DNA from: Xanthomonas fragariae
GTDB lineage: Bacteria > Pseudomonadota > Gammaproteobacteria > Xanthomonadales > Xanthomonadaceae
Reading direction: 5' to 3'
NCBI RefSeq assembly: GCF_900183975.1
Contig: NZ_LT853882.1
Span: 2,907,501-2,971,500, forward strand
Length of the DNA stretch: 64,000 bases
Positions 55,963-64,000 of this stretch are shown here, one piece after another. The notes under the pieces were generated by a model that was not told the origin of the DNA, made no database searches, and saw nothing but the letters and a program-made list of their open reading frames with translations. The stretch's first letter is position 1, and the number at the start of each line of letters is the position of its first letter. A program made the translations under genes and the position numbers.

Positions 55963-56657
55963 CGGTAAGCGCGCCAAACCATCACAAGAGGGGTCAGTTC
56001 CAGCATGGTGCGCAACCAGATGCGCGCATCCGAGCGGTACACCACGACGATGTCGCCGCCGTAGATCTCAGGATCCGGATTGGCTCCCTTCTCGATCGCG
56101 GTCAGGTCAAATCGCGCGATCATCTTTTGCCCATTGACCGTGCGGAACACGATGACGTTGCGGCGGCTGGCGACCGTACTCACGCCTTTGGCCTGCGCAA
56201 TCGCCTGCTGTAGGGTCAGGTTGGCGCCGATGACCGGGTAGATACCAGGCTCGTCGACCGCACCGGTCACCGTGACGCGACGGCCATTGGACTCCTGCAC
56301 GAAGACCGACACCTGCGGATTCTGCAGGTAGCCGGCGCGGTACCGGTCGGCCACCATTTTTTCGAGTTCACCGACTCCCATGCCGGTGGCCACAACGTCG
56401 CCGATCAAAGGCAACGAGATGTGACCATTCTGGTCGATGCGAACCTGCCGCTCCAGATCGTCGACCTGGAATACCTTGACCAGCAGCAAGTCGCCCGGAG
56501 AGAGTCGATACTCTGGCTGCACTGCCGACATTGCGAGCGGGTCGGGAAGCGGTAATGAGGACGCCATATCCTTACCGGTGCTGCAAGCGCCCAGTGCCAT
56601 CGAGCAGATCCACGCCAAGCTGATACCTTGGCAGAATCGTCTGATCAGTTTCTTCAT
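55959..56657 (-). CDS. gumB: GumB, outer-membrane polysaccharide export (OPX) lipoprotein
   Basis: A 232-aa Wza-like lipoprotein with lipobox LGAC (C25). A Poly_export domain (YRLSPGDLLLVKVFQVDDLERQ, LIGDVVATGMGVGELEKMV) is followed by a SLBB domain (RRVTVTGAVDEPGIYPVIG, LTLQQAIAQAKGV). It forms the exit channel for xanthan. The start at 56657 gives the established length. It is the first gene of the gum operon. Confidence 0.97.
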   Translation of the reverse strand: MKKLIRRFCQGISLAWICSMALGACSTGKDMASSLPLPDPLAMSAVQPEYRLSPGDLLLVKVFQVDDLERQVRIDQNGHISLPLIGDVVATGMGVGELEKMVADRYRAGYLQNPQVSVFVQESNGRRVTVTGAVDEPGIYPVIGANLTLQQAIAQAKGVSTVASRRNVIVFRTVNGQKMIARFDLTAIEKGANPDPEIYGGDIVVVYRSDARIWLRTMLELTPLVMVWRAYR

Positions 56658-57087
56658 GCGTGTGGCTGGCAGCCTCGGTTGGGTGGGACAGGACCTCGCG
56701 CAGCATTCAACCGGCCAACGCACCAGCACGAACGTACGACAGAGAAATTTTTCCCGAACACATCGGGAGCACGACAGGTATGGCGTGCTGCACTGCACTA
56801 TGGCATAGAACCAACACATCGCAAGATGCTGCACGCCATTTTTTTGACGACGTTGGCCTATTGATTCAAGTTCGTCATTATCACATTGACAAAACGTGAC
56901 ACACGTACTGTTAGTACGCTACTGATTTAGAGCGTTTTCGGGTACTTAGCGCCGTTCTCTGAACGAGGTCCATAGGAGGCCGGATTGCTGCAAACGGACT
57001 CTGCCACTCAATTTTTGAGGTTCTCCACTATGCCGATGTACGTATCGTGTTATCGATATGACAACAGCAAATTGCACGCTGCAGCGC
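56658..57087 (-). promoter_or_regulatory. gum operon upstream region
   Basis: A 430-bp non-coding stretch between the tRNA-Pro terminator and gumB. It includes the candidate promoter described separately and, just upstream of that, the perfect inverted repeat CGTACT-GTT-AGTACG (56904-56918). The open frame to 56834 on the minus strand is not protein-like. A long leader of about 200 nt before gumB is implied if the promoter is right. Confidence 0.55.
56864..56892 (-). promoter_or_regulatory. Candidate sigma-70 promoter for gumB
   Basis: On the minus strand TTGTCA (56892-56887) and TTGAAT (56869-56864) are spaced by 17 bp. The -35 box is a good match and the -10 box is weak. No other pair in the interval looks better to me, but this is pattern matching, not evidence of transcription. 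Confidence 0.35.
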
Positions 57088-57119
57088 AGCAAAAAGCCCA
57101 TGTCACGAAACATGGGCTT
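57088..57119 (-). terminator. Intrinsic terminator after tRNA-Pro
   Basis: A perfect 10-bp stem AAGCCCATGT/ACATGGGCTT (57094-57103 with 57110-57119), 6-nt loop, followed on the minus strand by a short T-run (CTTTTTGC). It ends the merR/tRNA-Pro transcript before the gum promoter region. Confidence 0.85.
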
Positions 57120-57125
57120 GATGTT

Positions 57126-57202
57126 TGGTCGGGGTAGCCGGATTCGAACCGACGACCACTAGTCCCCCAGACTAGTGCGCTACCAGGCTGCGCTATACCC
57201 CG
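57126..57202 (-). tRNA. tRNA-Pro (GGG)
   Basis: A 77-nt tRNA with encoded CCA. The acceptor stem is CGGGGTA/TACCCCG, the anticodon arm CTAGT-CTGGGGG-ACTAG gives anticodon GGG, and the T arm has GTTCGAATC. It sits between the MerR-type gene and the gum operon, the arrangement seen in Xanthomonas. Confidence 0.97.
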
Positions 57203-57263
57203 AAAATACTGCATCCCGCCACTAGGACGGCCTGCGATTATAGCGAGTTTATGAAACGTTTTC

Positions 57264-57620
57264 CTAGCGCCGCAGCAGTTGCAGGACTTCTTCCAGCTCC
57301 ATCAGCACCTGCTTGATGATCTGGTTGCTCAGCGCCGACTCGCTCTTGGCACCGTCACCTTCCAGGCGCAGGCGCGCACCGCCAATGGTATAGCCCTGCT
57401 CATACAGCAGGCCCCGAATCTGGCGCACCATCAGCACGTCATGACGCTGGTAATAACGTCGATTGCCCCGCCGCTTGACCGGCTCCAGGCTCGGAAATTC
57501 CGTCTCCCAATACCGCAGCACATGCGGTTTGACGTCGCACAGCTCGCTAACTTCGCCAATGGTGAAGTAGCGCTTCGCCGGGATCGGCGGTAGCTCGCGA
57601 TTACTGCCCGGATCCAGCAT
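57264..57620 (-). CDS. MerR-family transcriptional regulator
   Basis: A 118-aa regulator with an N-terminal MerR winged helix: [61 protein letters not shown]. The C-terminal helix ([21 protein letters not shown]) is a dimerisation coiled coil; there are no metal-binding cysteines. It overlaps the 3' end of ihfA by 20 bp. It matches the conserved MerR protein that follows ihfA in many gammaproteobacteria; target genes are unknown. Confidence 0.93.
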   Translation of the reverse strand: MLDPGSNRELPPIPAKRYFTIGEVSELCDVKPHVLRYWETEFPSLEPVKRRGNRRYYQRHDVLMVRQIRGLLYEQGYTIGGARLRLEGDGAKSESALSNQIIKQVLMELEEVLQLLRR

Positions 57621-57900
57621 AAGCCTCCACCCGCTCCTTGAGCTTCTGGCCCGGACGGAAGGTCACCACCGTACGTGCCGAGATCGGAATTTCCTCACCG
57701 GTCTTGGGATTGCGACCAGGTCGTTGATTCTTGCGTCGCAGATCAAAATTGCCGAAACCGGACAGCTTCACCTGACGGCCCTGCTCCAGCGCATCGCGCA
57801 GCACGTCGAAGAACGCATCGACAAATTCCTTTGCCTCGCGCTTGTTCAGGCCGACCTCGTCGAATAGACGTTCGGCCATCTCCGCTTTCGTCAATGCCAT
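57601..57900 (-). CDS. ihfA: Integration host factor subunit alpha (GumA)
   Basis: A 99-aa HU/IHF fold DNA-bending protein: [26 protein letters not shown], then [26 protein letters not shown] with the DNA-intercalating Pro arm, and [14 protein letters not shown]. It was historically named gumA because it lies upstream of gumB, although it is a nucleoid protein. It is 21 bp downstream of pheT, as in E. coli. Confidence 0.98.
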   Translation of the reverse strand: MALTKAEMAERLFDEVGLNKREAKEFVDAFFDVLRDALEQGRQVKLSGFGNFDLRRKNQRPGRNPKTGEEIPISARTVVTFRPGQKLKERVEAYAGSGQ

Positions 57901-57921
57901 GCCAATCCCCTGGTTACCGCC

Positions 57922-60300
57922 TCAACTCCGAATCCGGGCGCGATGCTCGCGCTCGATCACGGCGACCACATCGGTAACAACCGCATCCACATCCCGGTCG
58001 GTGAGAGTGCGCGAGTCATCCTGCAAAATCAAGCCCATAGCCAGACTCTTGAAACCTGGCTCGACCCCTTGCCCGACATAACGGTCGAACAACTGCACCT
58101 CGCGCAACAGCGGCCCGACCGTGGCCCGTACGGTGGCCGACAGCGCTGCCCAGGTCACCTCTTCCGGCACCAGAAAAGCCAGATCGCGCCGCACCGAAGG
58201 GAATCGCGACAACTCGCCGGCACGCGGCAGCGCGCGTTGCACCAACGGCTTCAGCTGCAGCTCGAACGCAATCACGTCCACATCGATGTCCAACACCTTG
58301 GCCAGACGCGGATGCACCTGCCCGATCCAGCCGATACAGGCGCCATCGCGGTAGATATCGGCCGACCGACCCGGATGCCCGAACGGTTGCGTCGACGGCT
58401 GGAACTCCAGCACCGCGCCACTGGCCGCAGCCAGTGCCACCAGATCGCCTTTCAAGTCGTGAAAGTCCACCTTGCGCGCTGACTCGCCCCACTGCAGTGC
58501 CAAGGCATCACCGCACACCGCCGCGGCGACATGCTGCGACTCCTGCGGAGCTGCGCCAGTTTCGGCGGCAGCGGCAAACACCTTGCCCAGCTCGAACAGG
58601 CGCACGCGCCCGGCCTGACGGGCAGCGTTGCGGCCCAACGTTGCCACCAGGCCTGGCAACAAGCACGGACGCATGATTGCCAGCTCGGCGCTGAGCGGAT
58701 TGGCCAACGGCACCAAGCCGTCAGTCAGCTGCCAGCGCTCCAACAACGTGGCGTCGACGAAAGCGTAATTGATAGTTTCCTGCAGTTCGCGCGCGACCAG
58801 TTGGCGACGCACGCTGAGCTCGTCCAGTTGGGTTTCGCTCGGCATCGCGATGCGGCTTGCACCGCCGGGCAACGTGGCCGGCACGCGGTCATAACCATGG
58901 ATGCGCGCCAGCTCTTCGATCAAATCTTCTTCGATGGCGATGTCGAAGCGACGGCTCGGCGCTACGACCTGCCAGCCCTCGGCGAACGCTTCGAGTTGCA
59001 TACCGAGCGCACTCAGAATACGTACAACATCGGCATCGTCGATCTGGATGCCGAGCACGCGCGCAATCCGCGCACGACGCAGCAAGATGCGCGATGGTTG
59101 GGACAAATGCTGCGGCAATTGTGCATGCACCACCGGGCCCGGCGTGCCGCCAGCCAGTTCCAGCACCAGCCGCGTGGCCACTTCGACCGCTTGCGGCGGC
59201 AACGCCGGATCCACGCCACGCTCAAAGCGATGTCCGGCATCGGTATGCAGGCCAAGCTTGCGGCCACGGCCCATGATCGCGGCCGGATCGAAATACGCCG
59301 ATTCCAGAAACACATTGCGCGTGGTCTTGGTGACGCACGTGTCTAACCCACCCATCAAGCCGGCCAATGCCACCGGCCGACCAGCGTCGGTAATGGTCAG
59401 GAAGCTGTCGTCCAACGTAACCTGACGCCCATCCAGCAACGCCAGCTGCTCACCACTGCGGGACCGCCGTACGCCGATCGGACCCTGCAAGGTATCCAGG
59501 TCGAAGACATGCATCGGCTGACCCAGTTCCAGCATCACGTACTGAGTAATATCCACCAGCAACGACACCGGACGCACGCCACTGCGGCGCAGCCGCTCGG
59601 CCAACCAAACCGGCGTCTTCGCAGCCGGGTCGATGCCTTCGATCACACGCCCGCAATAGCGCGGCGCCTCTTTGCCGGCATCCAGTTCCACCACCAGCGT
59701 GCGAGTCGACACCGGCGCTACCGCGCTCGCATCGAACGCCACCACTTCGCTGGCGCAGGCTGCAGCCACGTCGAACGCGATCCCGCGCAGGCTGAAACAG
59801 TCCGCGCGATTAGGCGTGAGTTTGATCTCGATGCTGGCATCTGGCAGCCCCAGATACTCGGCCAAGGCCTGTCCCACCGGCGCATCGTCCGGCAGCTCGA
59901 ACAAGCCGGACGCATCGCTGTCCAGACTCAATTCCTTGGCCGAACACAGCATGCCGTTGGACACCACGCCACGCACCTTGGCTGCGGTGATAGTCAACGC
60001 ACCGATCTGCGCACCGACCAGCGCCAACGGCGCCACCAGACCGGGGCGCGCATTGGGCGCACCACACACGATCTGCAGCAACTCGCCCTGCCCTGCATCG
60101 ACGCTGCAGACCTGCAGACGATCGGCTTCAGGATGCCGCACCGCCGCGACAATGCGCGCTACTACCACCTGCCCCAAAGCCTCGCCCAACGGCGTGACCT
60201 CTTCGACCTCCAGACCGATCGCCGTCAGCGTCGCGGCAAGTTCGTCACGGGTCGTTTGGATGGGGACGTGGCTGCGCAGCCAATTTTCAGAGAATTTCAT
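57922..60300 (-). CDS. pheT: Phenylalanyl-tRNA synthetase beta subunit
   Basis: 792 aa, starting at MKFSENWLRSHVPIQTTR, the conserved PheT N-terminus. The EMAP/tRNA-binding domain (VVARIVAAVRHPEADRLQVC) is followed by B3/B4 editing, B5 (SRILLRRARIARVLGIQID) and the C-terminal FDX-ACB domain (RFPSVRRDLAFLVPEEVTW). The 20 bases before the ATG are pyrimidine-rich with no Shine-Dalgarno, because a tandem repeat occupies that position. Confidence 0.97.
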   Translation of the reverse strand: MKFSENWLRSHVPIQTTRDELAATLTAIGLEVEEVTPLGEALGQVVVARIVAAVRHPEADRLQVCSVDAGQGELLQIVCGAPNARPGLVAPLALVGAQIGALTITAAKVRGVVSNGMLCSAKELSLDSDASGLFELPDDAPVGQALAEYLGLPDASIEIKLTPNRADCFSLRGIAFDVAAACASEVVAFDASAVAPVSTRTLVVELDAGKEAPRYCGRVIEGIDPAAKTPVWLAERLRRSGVRPVSLLVDITQYVMLELGQPMHVFDLDTLQGPIGVRRSRSGEQLALLDGRQVTLDDSFLTITDAGRPVALAGLMGGLDTCVTKTTRNVFLESAYFDPAAIMGRGRKLGLHTDAGHRFERGVDPALPPQAVEVATRLVLELAGGTPGPVVHAQLPQHLSQPSRILLRRARIARVLGIQIDDADVVRILSALGMQLEAFAEGWQVVAPSRRFDIAIEEDLIEELARIHGYDRVPATLPGGASRIAMPSETQLDELSVRRQLVARELQETINYAFVDATLLERWQLTDGLVPLANPLSAELAIMRPCLLPGLVATLGRNAARQAGRVRLFELGKVFAAAAETGAAPQESQHVAAAVCGDALALQWGESARKVDFHDLKGDLVALAAASGAVLEFQPSTQPFGHPGRSADIYRDGACIGWIGQVHPRLAKVLDIDVDVIAFELQLKPLVQRALPRAGELSRFPSVRRDLAFLVPEEVTWAALSATVRATVGPLLREVQLFDRYVGQGVEPGFKSLAMGLILQDDSRTLTDRDVDAVVTDVVAVIEREHRARIRS

Positions 60301-60304
60301 GGAG

Positions 60305-60332
60305 AGCCGGAAATAGGGAGCCGGAAATAGGG
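60305..60332. repeat. Tandem 14-bp repeat upstream of pheT
   Basis: AGCCGGAAATAGGG occurs twice in perfect tandem at 60305-60318 and 60319-60332, followed by AATCGC. The 127-bp pheS-pheT gap also holds CCATTCCCGAGCCCCGAGTC-like sequence near 60400, of the short intergenic repeat style common in Xanthomonas. The repeat abuts the pheT start and fills its ribosome-binding position. Confidence 0.75.
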
Positions 60333-60427
60333 AATCGCAAAAGCGTGGTCGCCGGGCCTTCGGAAGGAAACCAGTAGAGCCATGCGGCTCTTGCCATGCA
60401 CCATTCCCGAGCCCCGAGTCCCCACCA

Positions 60428-61435
<1,008 letters not shown>

Positions 61436-61528
61436 TCAACTGCTCAGCCGAACGGTATTTTCCGGATGCACCGAAACCCATTGCCACCCAAATCCTGCCA
61501 GTCATCGAATCAACCGATGCCGGTTGTC

Positions 61529-61718
61529 TTAAATGCAAAAGGGGAAGGACTCGCGCCCTTCCCCCTGCATATCTGCGTCTCTCTCACCGAAGACCTGCAC
61601 ACTAGATGCTCGGTTGCTCGCGATGATCTGGCGTTTCAACAGTCCGCACATGGATGTGCGGACTCTTGCGAGGGACTCGCACCTATACGCCGTGGGGCTC
61701 TTGCAGAGGGACCTGCCC
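61529..61718 (-). promoter_or_regulatory. rplT-pheS leader with terminator and possible Phe leader peptide
   Basis: On the minus strand a perfect 10-bp hairpin (AGTCCGCACA/TGTGCGGACT, 61641-61664) is followed by a terminator stem GGGGAAGG/CCTTCCCC (61541-61564) and TTTTGCATTT. A mini-ORF at 61570-61529, MQGEGRESFPFCI, preceded by a GGTGAGAGAG-like site, places two Phe codons (TTC CCC TTT) inside the 3' arm of that terminator. This may be an attenuator for pheST. A plain rplT terminator with a chance ORF is the simpler alternative. Confidence 0.5.
61531..61564 (-). terminator. Intrinsic terminator between rplT and pheS
   Basis: GGGGAAGG (61541-61548) pairs with CCTTCCCC (61557-61564), extended by partial pairing in the CGCGAGT loop. 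On the minus strand the 3' arm runs into TTTTGCATTT. It would cut transcription between the ribosomal genes and pheST unless overcome. Confidence 0.8.
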
Positions 61719-62078
61719 TTACGCAGCCAGCGCGCCCTTTGCTTTCTCAGCCAGCGCGGCAAAGCCGGCGGCATCGTGCACGGCGATGTCAGCCAGCACC
61801 TTACGATCCAGAGTGATGCCAGCCTTGAGCATGCCATTCATGAAACGACTGTAGCTGAGACCGTTGATGCGGGCTGCCGCATTGATGCGGGTGATCCAAA
61901 GCGCACGGAACACGCGCTTCTTCTGCTTACGACCGATGTACGCGTACTGCTGGGCCTTGATGACCGCCTGCTTGGCGACGCGGAAGACTTTACGACGGGC
62001 GTTGTAGTAGCCCTTCGCCAGATTCAAAACTTTTTTGTGGCGGCGGCGCGCCTGCACACCACGCTTTACTCGTGCCAT
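61719..62078 (-). CDS. rplT: 50S ribosomal protein L20
   Basis: A 119-aa basic protein, [32 protein letters not shown]..., matching the full L20 length with the conserved [20 protein letters not shown] segment. In E. coli L20 represses translation of rpmI-rplT by binding the mRNA; whether that holds here was not checked. It is 10 bp downstream of rpmI. Confidence 0.99.
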   Translation of the reverse strand: MARVKRGVQARRRHKKVLNLAKGYYNARRKVFRVAKQAVIKAQQYAYIGRKQKKRVFRALWITRINAAARINGLSYSRFMNGMLKAGITLDRKVLADIAVHDAAGFAALAEKAKGALAA

Positions 62079-62088
62079 GGTTCAGTCC

Positions 62089-62286
62089 TCAGAGGTAGGG
62101 AAGCATACGGTCAAGACGGCCGGCGTCCTCGGCACGGACATGATTCGTCTGCCGCAGGTTGCGCTTCCGCTTGGTCGCTTTCTTCGTGAGGATATGGCTA
62201 CGGTTCGCGTGGCCGCACTTGTACTTGCCGGAGGCGGTCTTGCGGAAACGCTTGGCCGCCGCCCGGTTGGTCTTGATCTTGGGCAT
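62089..62286 (-). CDS. rpmI: 50S ribosomal protein L35
   Basis: A 65-aa protein, [23 protein letters not shown]..., with the conserved [18 protein letters not shown] core. The 240-bp gap from infC (62287-62526) is longer than usual and may hold a regulatory leader for the L35/L20 pair, but I cannot define one. Confidence 0.99.
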
Positions 62287-62526
62287 TGCTATGTCCTTGA
62301 TGGTGTTTTGTCACTGACACGGGCGGCAATCTTGCGACTACGCTTTCCATCCTTGCCCTTGCCTGCTTGTAAGCCCTTGATCGAACACGATCTGGACAGG
62401 TCCTAGTGCCGCTTGCACGGCTCCCCGGCAAAACCGAGCCGCGCAGTATGCCCGTTGCCAGAAATTCTTGCAAATCGTTGAGCTTGCAACAGGGACGGAT
62501 CCACCGGGGCCCGTCGCAGCGTCGGA

Positions 62527-63054
62527 TCAGATCTTCTTCTTCGGCGCGATCATCATGACCATCTGCCGCCCTTCCAGGCGCGGACGGGATTCAATGACGA
62601 TGTCTTCGCCCAGGTCGGCCTCGATCCGGGTCGCCATCTCGCGACCCAGCTCCTGGTGACTCATTTCACGGCCACGGAAGCGGATGTTGACCTTGACCTT
62701 GTCGCCCTCTTCCAGGAAGCGGCGCATATTGCGCAGCTTGATCTGATAGTCGCCCTCGTCGGTGACCGGACGGAACTTCAGTTCCTTGATCTCGACCTGC
62801 TTAGTCTTTTTCTTGGCCTCGTTGGCCTTTTTCTGCTGCTCGAACTTGAACTTGCCGAAATCCATGATCTTGCAGACCGGCGGATCTGCCTGCGGCTGGA
62901 TTTCGACCAGATCCAGGCCTTCTTCCTCAGCCTTGGCGAGCGCTTCGTCGCGCGACAACACGCCGACCATCTCACCCTCGCTGCCGATCACGCGAACGCG
63001 CGGCACACGGATTTCTTGGTTCTTGCGGTTCTGTTTGTTGTCAGGGGTACTGAT
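62527..63054 (-). CDS. infC: Translation initiation factor IF-3, ATC start codon
   Basis: 175 aa. The conserved N-terminus ([20 protein letters not shown]) is only complete if translation begins at an ATC codon at 63054-63052, preceded by GGGAG about 8 bases upstream; the first GTG/ATG-like option would remove this segment. Non-AUG AUU/AUC starts are typical of infC and allow IF-3 to repress itself. The N and C domains are complete ([40 protein letters not shown]). Confidence 0.95.
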   Translation of the reverse strand: MSTPDNKQNRKNQEIRVPRVRVIGSEGEMVGVLSRDEALAKAEEEGLDLVEIQPQADPPVCKIMDFGKFKFEQQKKANEAKKKTKQVEIKELKFRPVTDEGDYQIKLRNMRRFLEEGDKVKVNIRFRGREMSHQELGREMATRIEADLGEDIVIESRPRLEGRQMVMMIAPKKKI

Positions 63055-63120
63055 ATTGCAATCTCCCAGGGGAATCGAACCGGCACATCCGGATCATTAT
63101 CCAGACAGGCCGGGGTTGGC

Positions 63121-64000
63121 CTACGCTACCTGCTCTGCCTGCAGGCGCTCGATGAAGGCCGAGACCGTCATAGTCCCAAGATCTTCTCCCGAACGCGCCC
63201 TTACGGCGACAGCGCTATTTTCCTTCTCACGGTCACCGACCACGAGCAGATATGGCACGCGTTGCAGCGTATGCTCGCGAATCTTATAACCGATCTTCTC
63301 ATTGCGCAAATCGACGCTCACACGGAAGCCTTGATTTGCAAGGGTTTTCCGAACCGAGTCCACATATTCGGCCTGAGCGTCAGTGATGTTGGCGACAACG
63401 ACCTGGACCGGCGCCAGCCAAGCGGGGAACGCGCCGGCGTGATGTTCGATCAAAATGCCGATGAAACGCTCCATCGACCCGACGATCGCCCGGTGCAGCA
63501 TGACCGGATGTTTCTTCTGGCTGTGCTCGTCCACGTACTCGGCGCCGAGGCGGCCGGGCATCATGAAATCGACTTGCATGGTGCCCAGCTGCCAAGTACG
63601 GCCGATGGCGTCCTTGAGGTGGTATTCGATCTTGGGGCCGTAGAAGGCACCCTCGCCCGGCAGTTCCTGCCACTCCACCCCACACACGCCCAGCGCGCTT
63701 CGTAGCGCGGCTTCGGCCTTGTCCCACGTGGCGTCATCGCCCAGGCGCTTTTCCGGGCGCAGTGCGATCTTGATCTGGATGTCGTCGAAGCCGAACGCGG
63801 TGTAGACCGCCAGCGCCTGCTGATGGAACGCGGTGACTTCCGATTCGATCTGCGATTCCAGGCAGAACACGTGCCCGTCGTCCTGGGTGAAGCCGCGCAC
63901 GCGCAGGATGCCGTGTAGCGCGCCGGAGGGTTCGTTGCGGTGGCAGGCGCCAAACTCGCCGTAGCGGATCGGCAGGTCGCGATAGCTGTGCAGGCCCTGA
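63121..64000 (-). CDS. thrS: Threonyl-tRNA synthetase, C-terminal part (5' end beyond window)
   Basis: The frame enters from the right edge with [20 protein letters not shown], continues through class II motif 2 ([14 protein letters not shown]), motif 3 ([17 protein letters not shown]) and the anticodon-binding domain ([18 protein letters not shown] ... [22 protein letters not shown]), and ends EQVA. The N-terminal TGS and editing domains lie outside. It is 66 bp upstream of infC, the usual thrS-infC order. Confidence 0.97.
   Translation of the reverse strand, partial: QGLHSYRDLPIRYGEFGACHRNEPSGALHGILRVRGFTQDDGHVFCLESQIESEVTAFHQQALAVYTAFGFDDIQIKIALRPEKRLGDDATWDKAEAALRSALGVCGVEWQELPGEGAFYGPKIEYHLKDAIGRTWQLGTMQVDFMMPGRLGAEYVDEHSQKKHPVMLHRAIVGSMERFIGILIEHHAGAFPAWLAPVQVVVANITDAQAEYVDSVRKTLANQGFRVSVDLRNEKIGYKIREHTLQRVPYLLVVGDREKENSAVAVRARSGEDLGTMTVSAFIERLQAEQVA

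Overview
The window looks like a Xanthomonas chromosome (high-GC gammaproteobacterium). The evidence is gene content and order, not a database search. The complete xanthan cluster gumB to gumM lies downstream of thrS-infC-rpmI-rplT-pheS-pheT-ihfA (gumA)-merR-tRNA-Pro, an arrangement characteristic of the genus. Several insertion sequences and genes broken by small lesions suggest a lineage undergoing some gene decay. The species is not decided here.

Left third (1-26.8 kb, nearly all minus strand): this is a long co-directional block that reads as a hydroxyproline and proline-peptide utilisation locus. A PAS-AraC regulator (26099-26815, +) diverges from a tightly overlapping operon: hydroxyproline 2-epimerase, a three-subunit D-hydroxyproline dehydrogenase, a DHDPS-type deaminase, an alpha-ketoglutarate-semialdehyde dehydrogenase, an M24 Xaa-Pro type peptidase, two HExxxGH (DUF885-type) exported proteins, an amino-acid permease, a dipeptidyl peptidase IV-like S9 protease, and a GH35-like beta-galactosidase. 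The galactosidase is cut in two by an IS5-family element. Further left are a second, intact and inverted copy of that IS, a small flagellar-tail-like protein, a sedolisin protease, a Tat-exported six-hairpin glycosidase-like protein, and a TonB-dependent receptor whose signal peptide is frameshifted by a 7-bp tandem duplication. I infer that the block takes apart hydroxyproline-rich plant wall glycoproteins and feeds 2-oxoglutarate to the TCA cycle.

Middle (27-42.6 kb): plus-strand housekeeping genes ftsY, mutY and yggX are followed by a gene-poor debris zone (30.2-33.8 kb). That zone holds a decayed IS3 element, a methyltransferase, a KGG-repeat stress protein with a clear terminator, and a GIY-YIG nuclease fragment, and it ends at tRNA-Phe. 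Then come a lipocalin, a LEA-type lipoprotein, an acyl-CoA dehydrogenase, an HNH endonuclease, a further IS5-type element with a frameshifted transposase, and dxs.

Right third (42-64 kb, all minus strand): a cupin gene broken by a nonsense codon sits next to gumM. The twelve xanthan genes gumB-gumM cover undecaprenyl-linked pentasaccharide assembly (GumD, M, H, K, I), decoration (GumF, G, L), flipping and polymerisation (GumJ, E) and export (GumB, C). Upstream are tRNA-Pro, a MerR-type regulator, ihfA, pheT, pheS, rplT, rpmI, infC (with an ATC start codon) and the 3' part of thrS running off the right edge. The rplT-pheS interval holds a terminator hairpin that overlaps a possible Phe-containing leader peptide.
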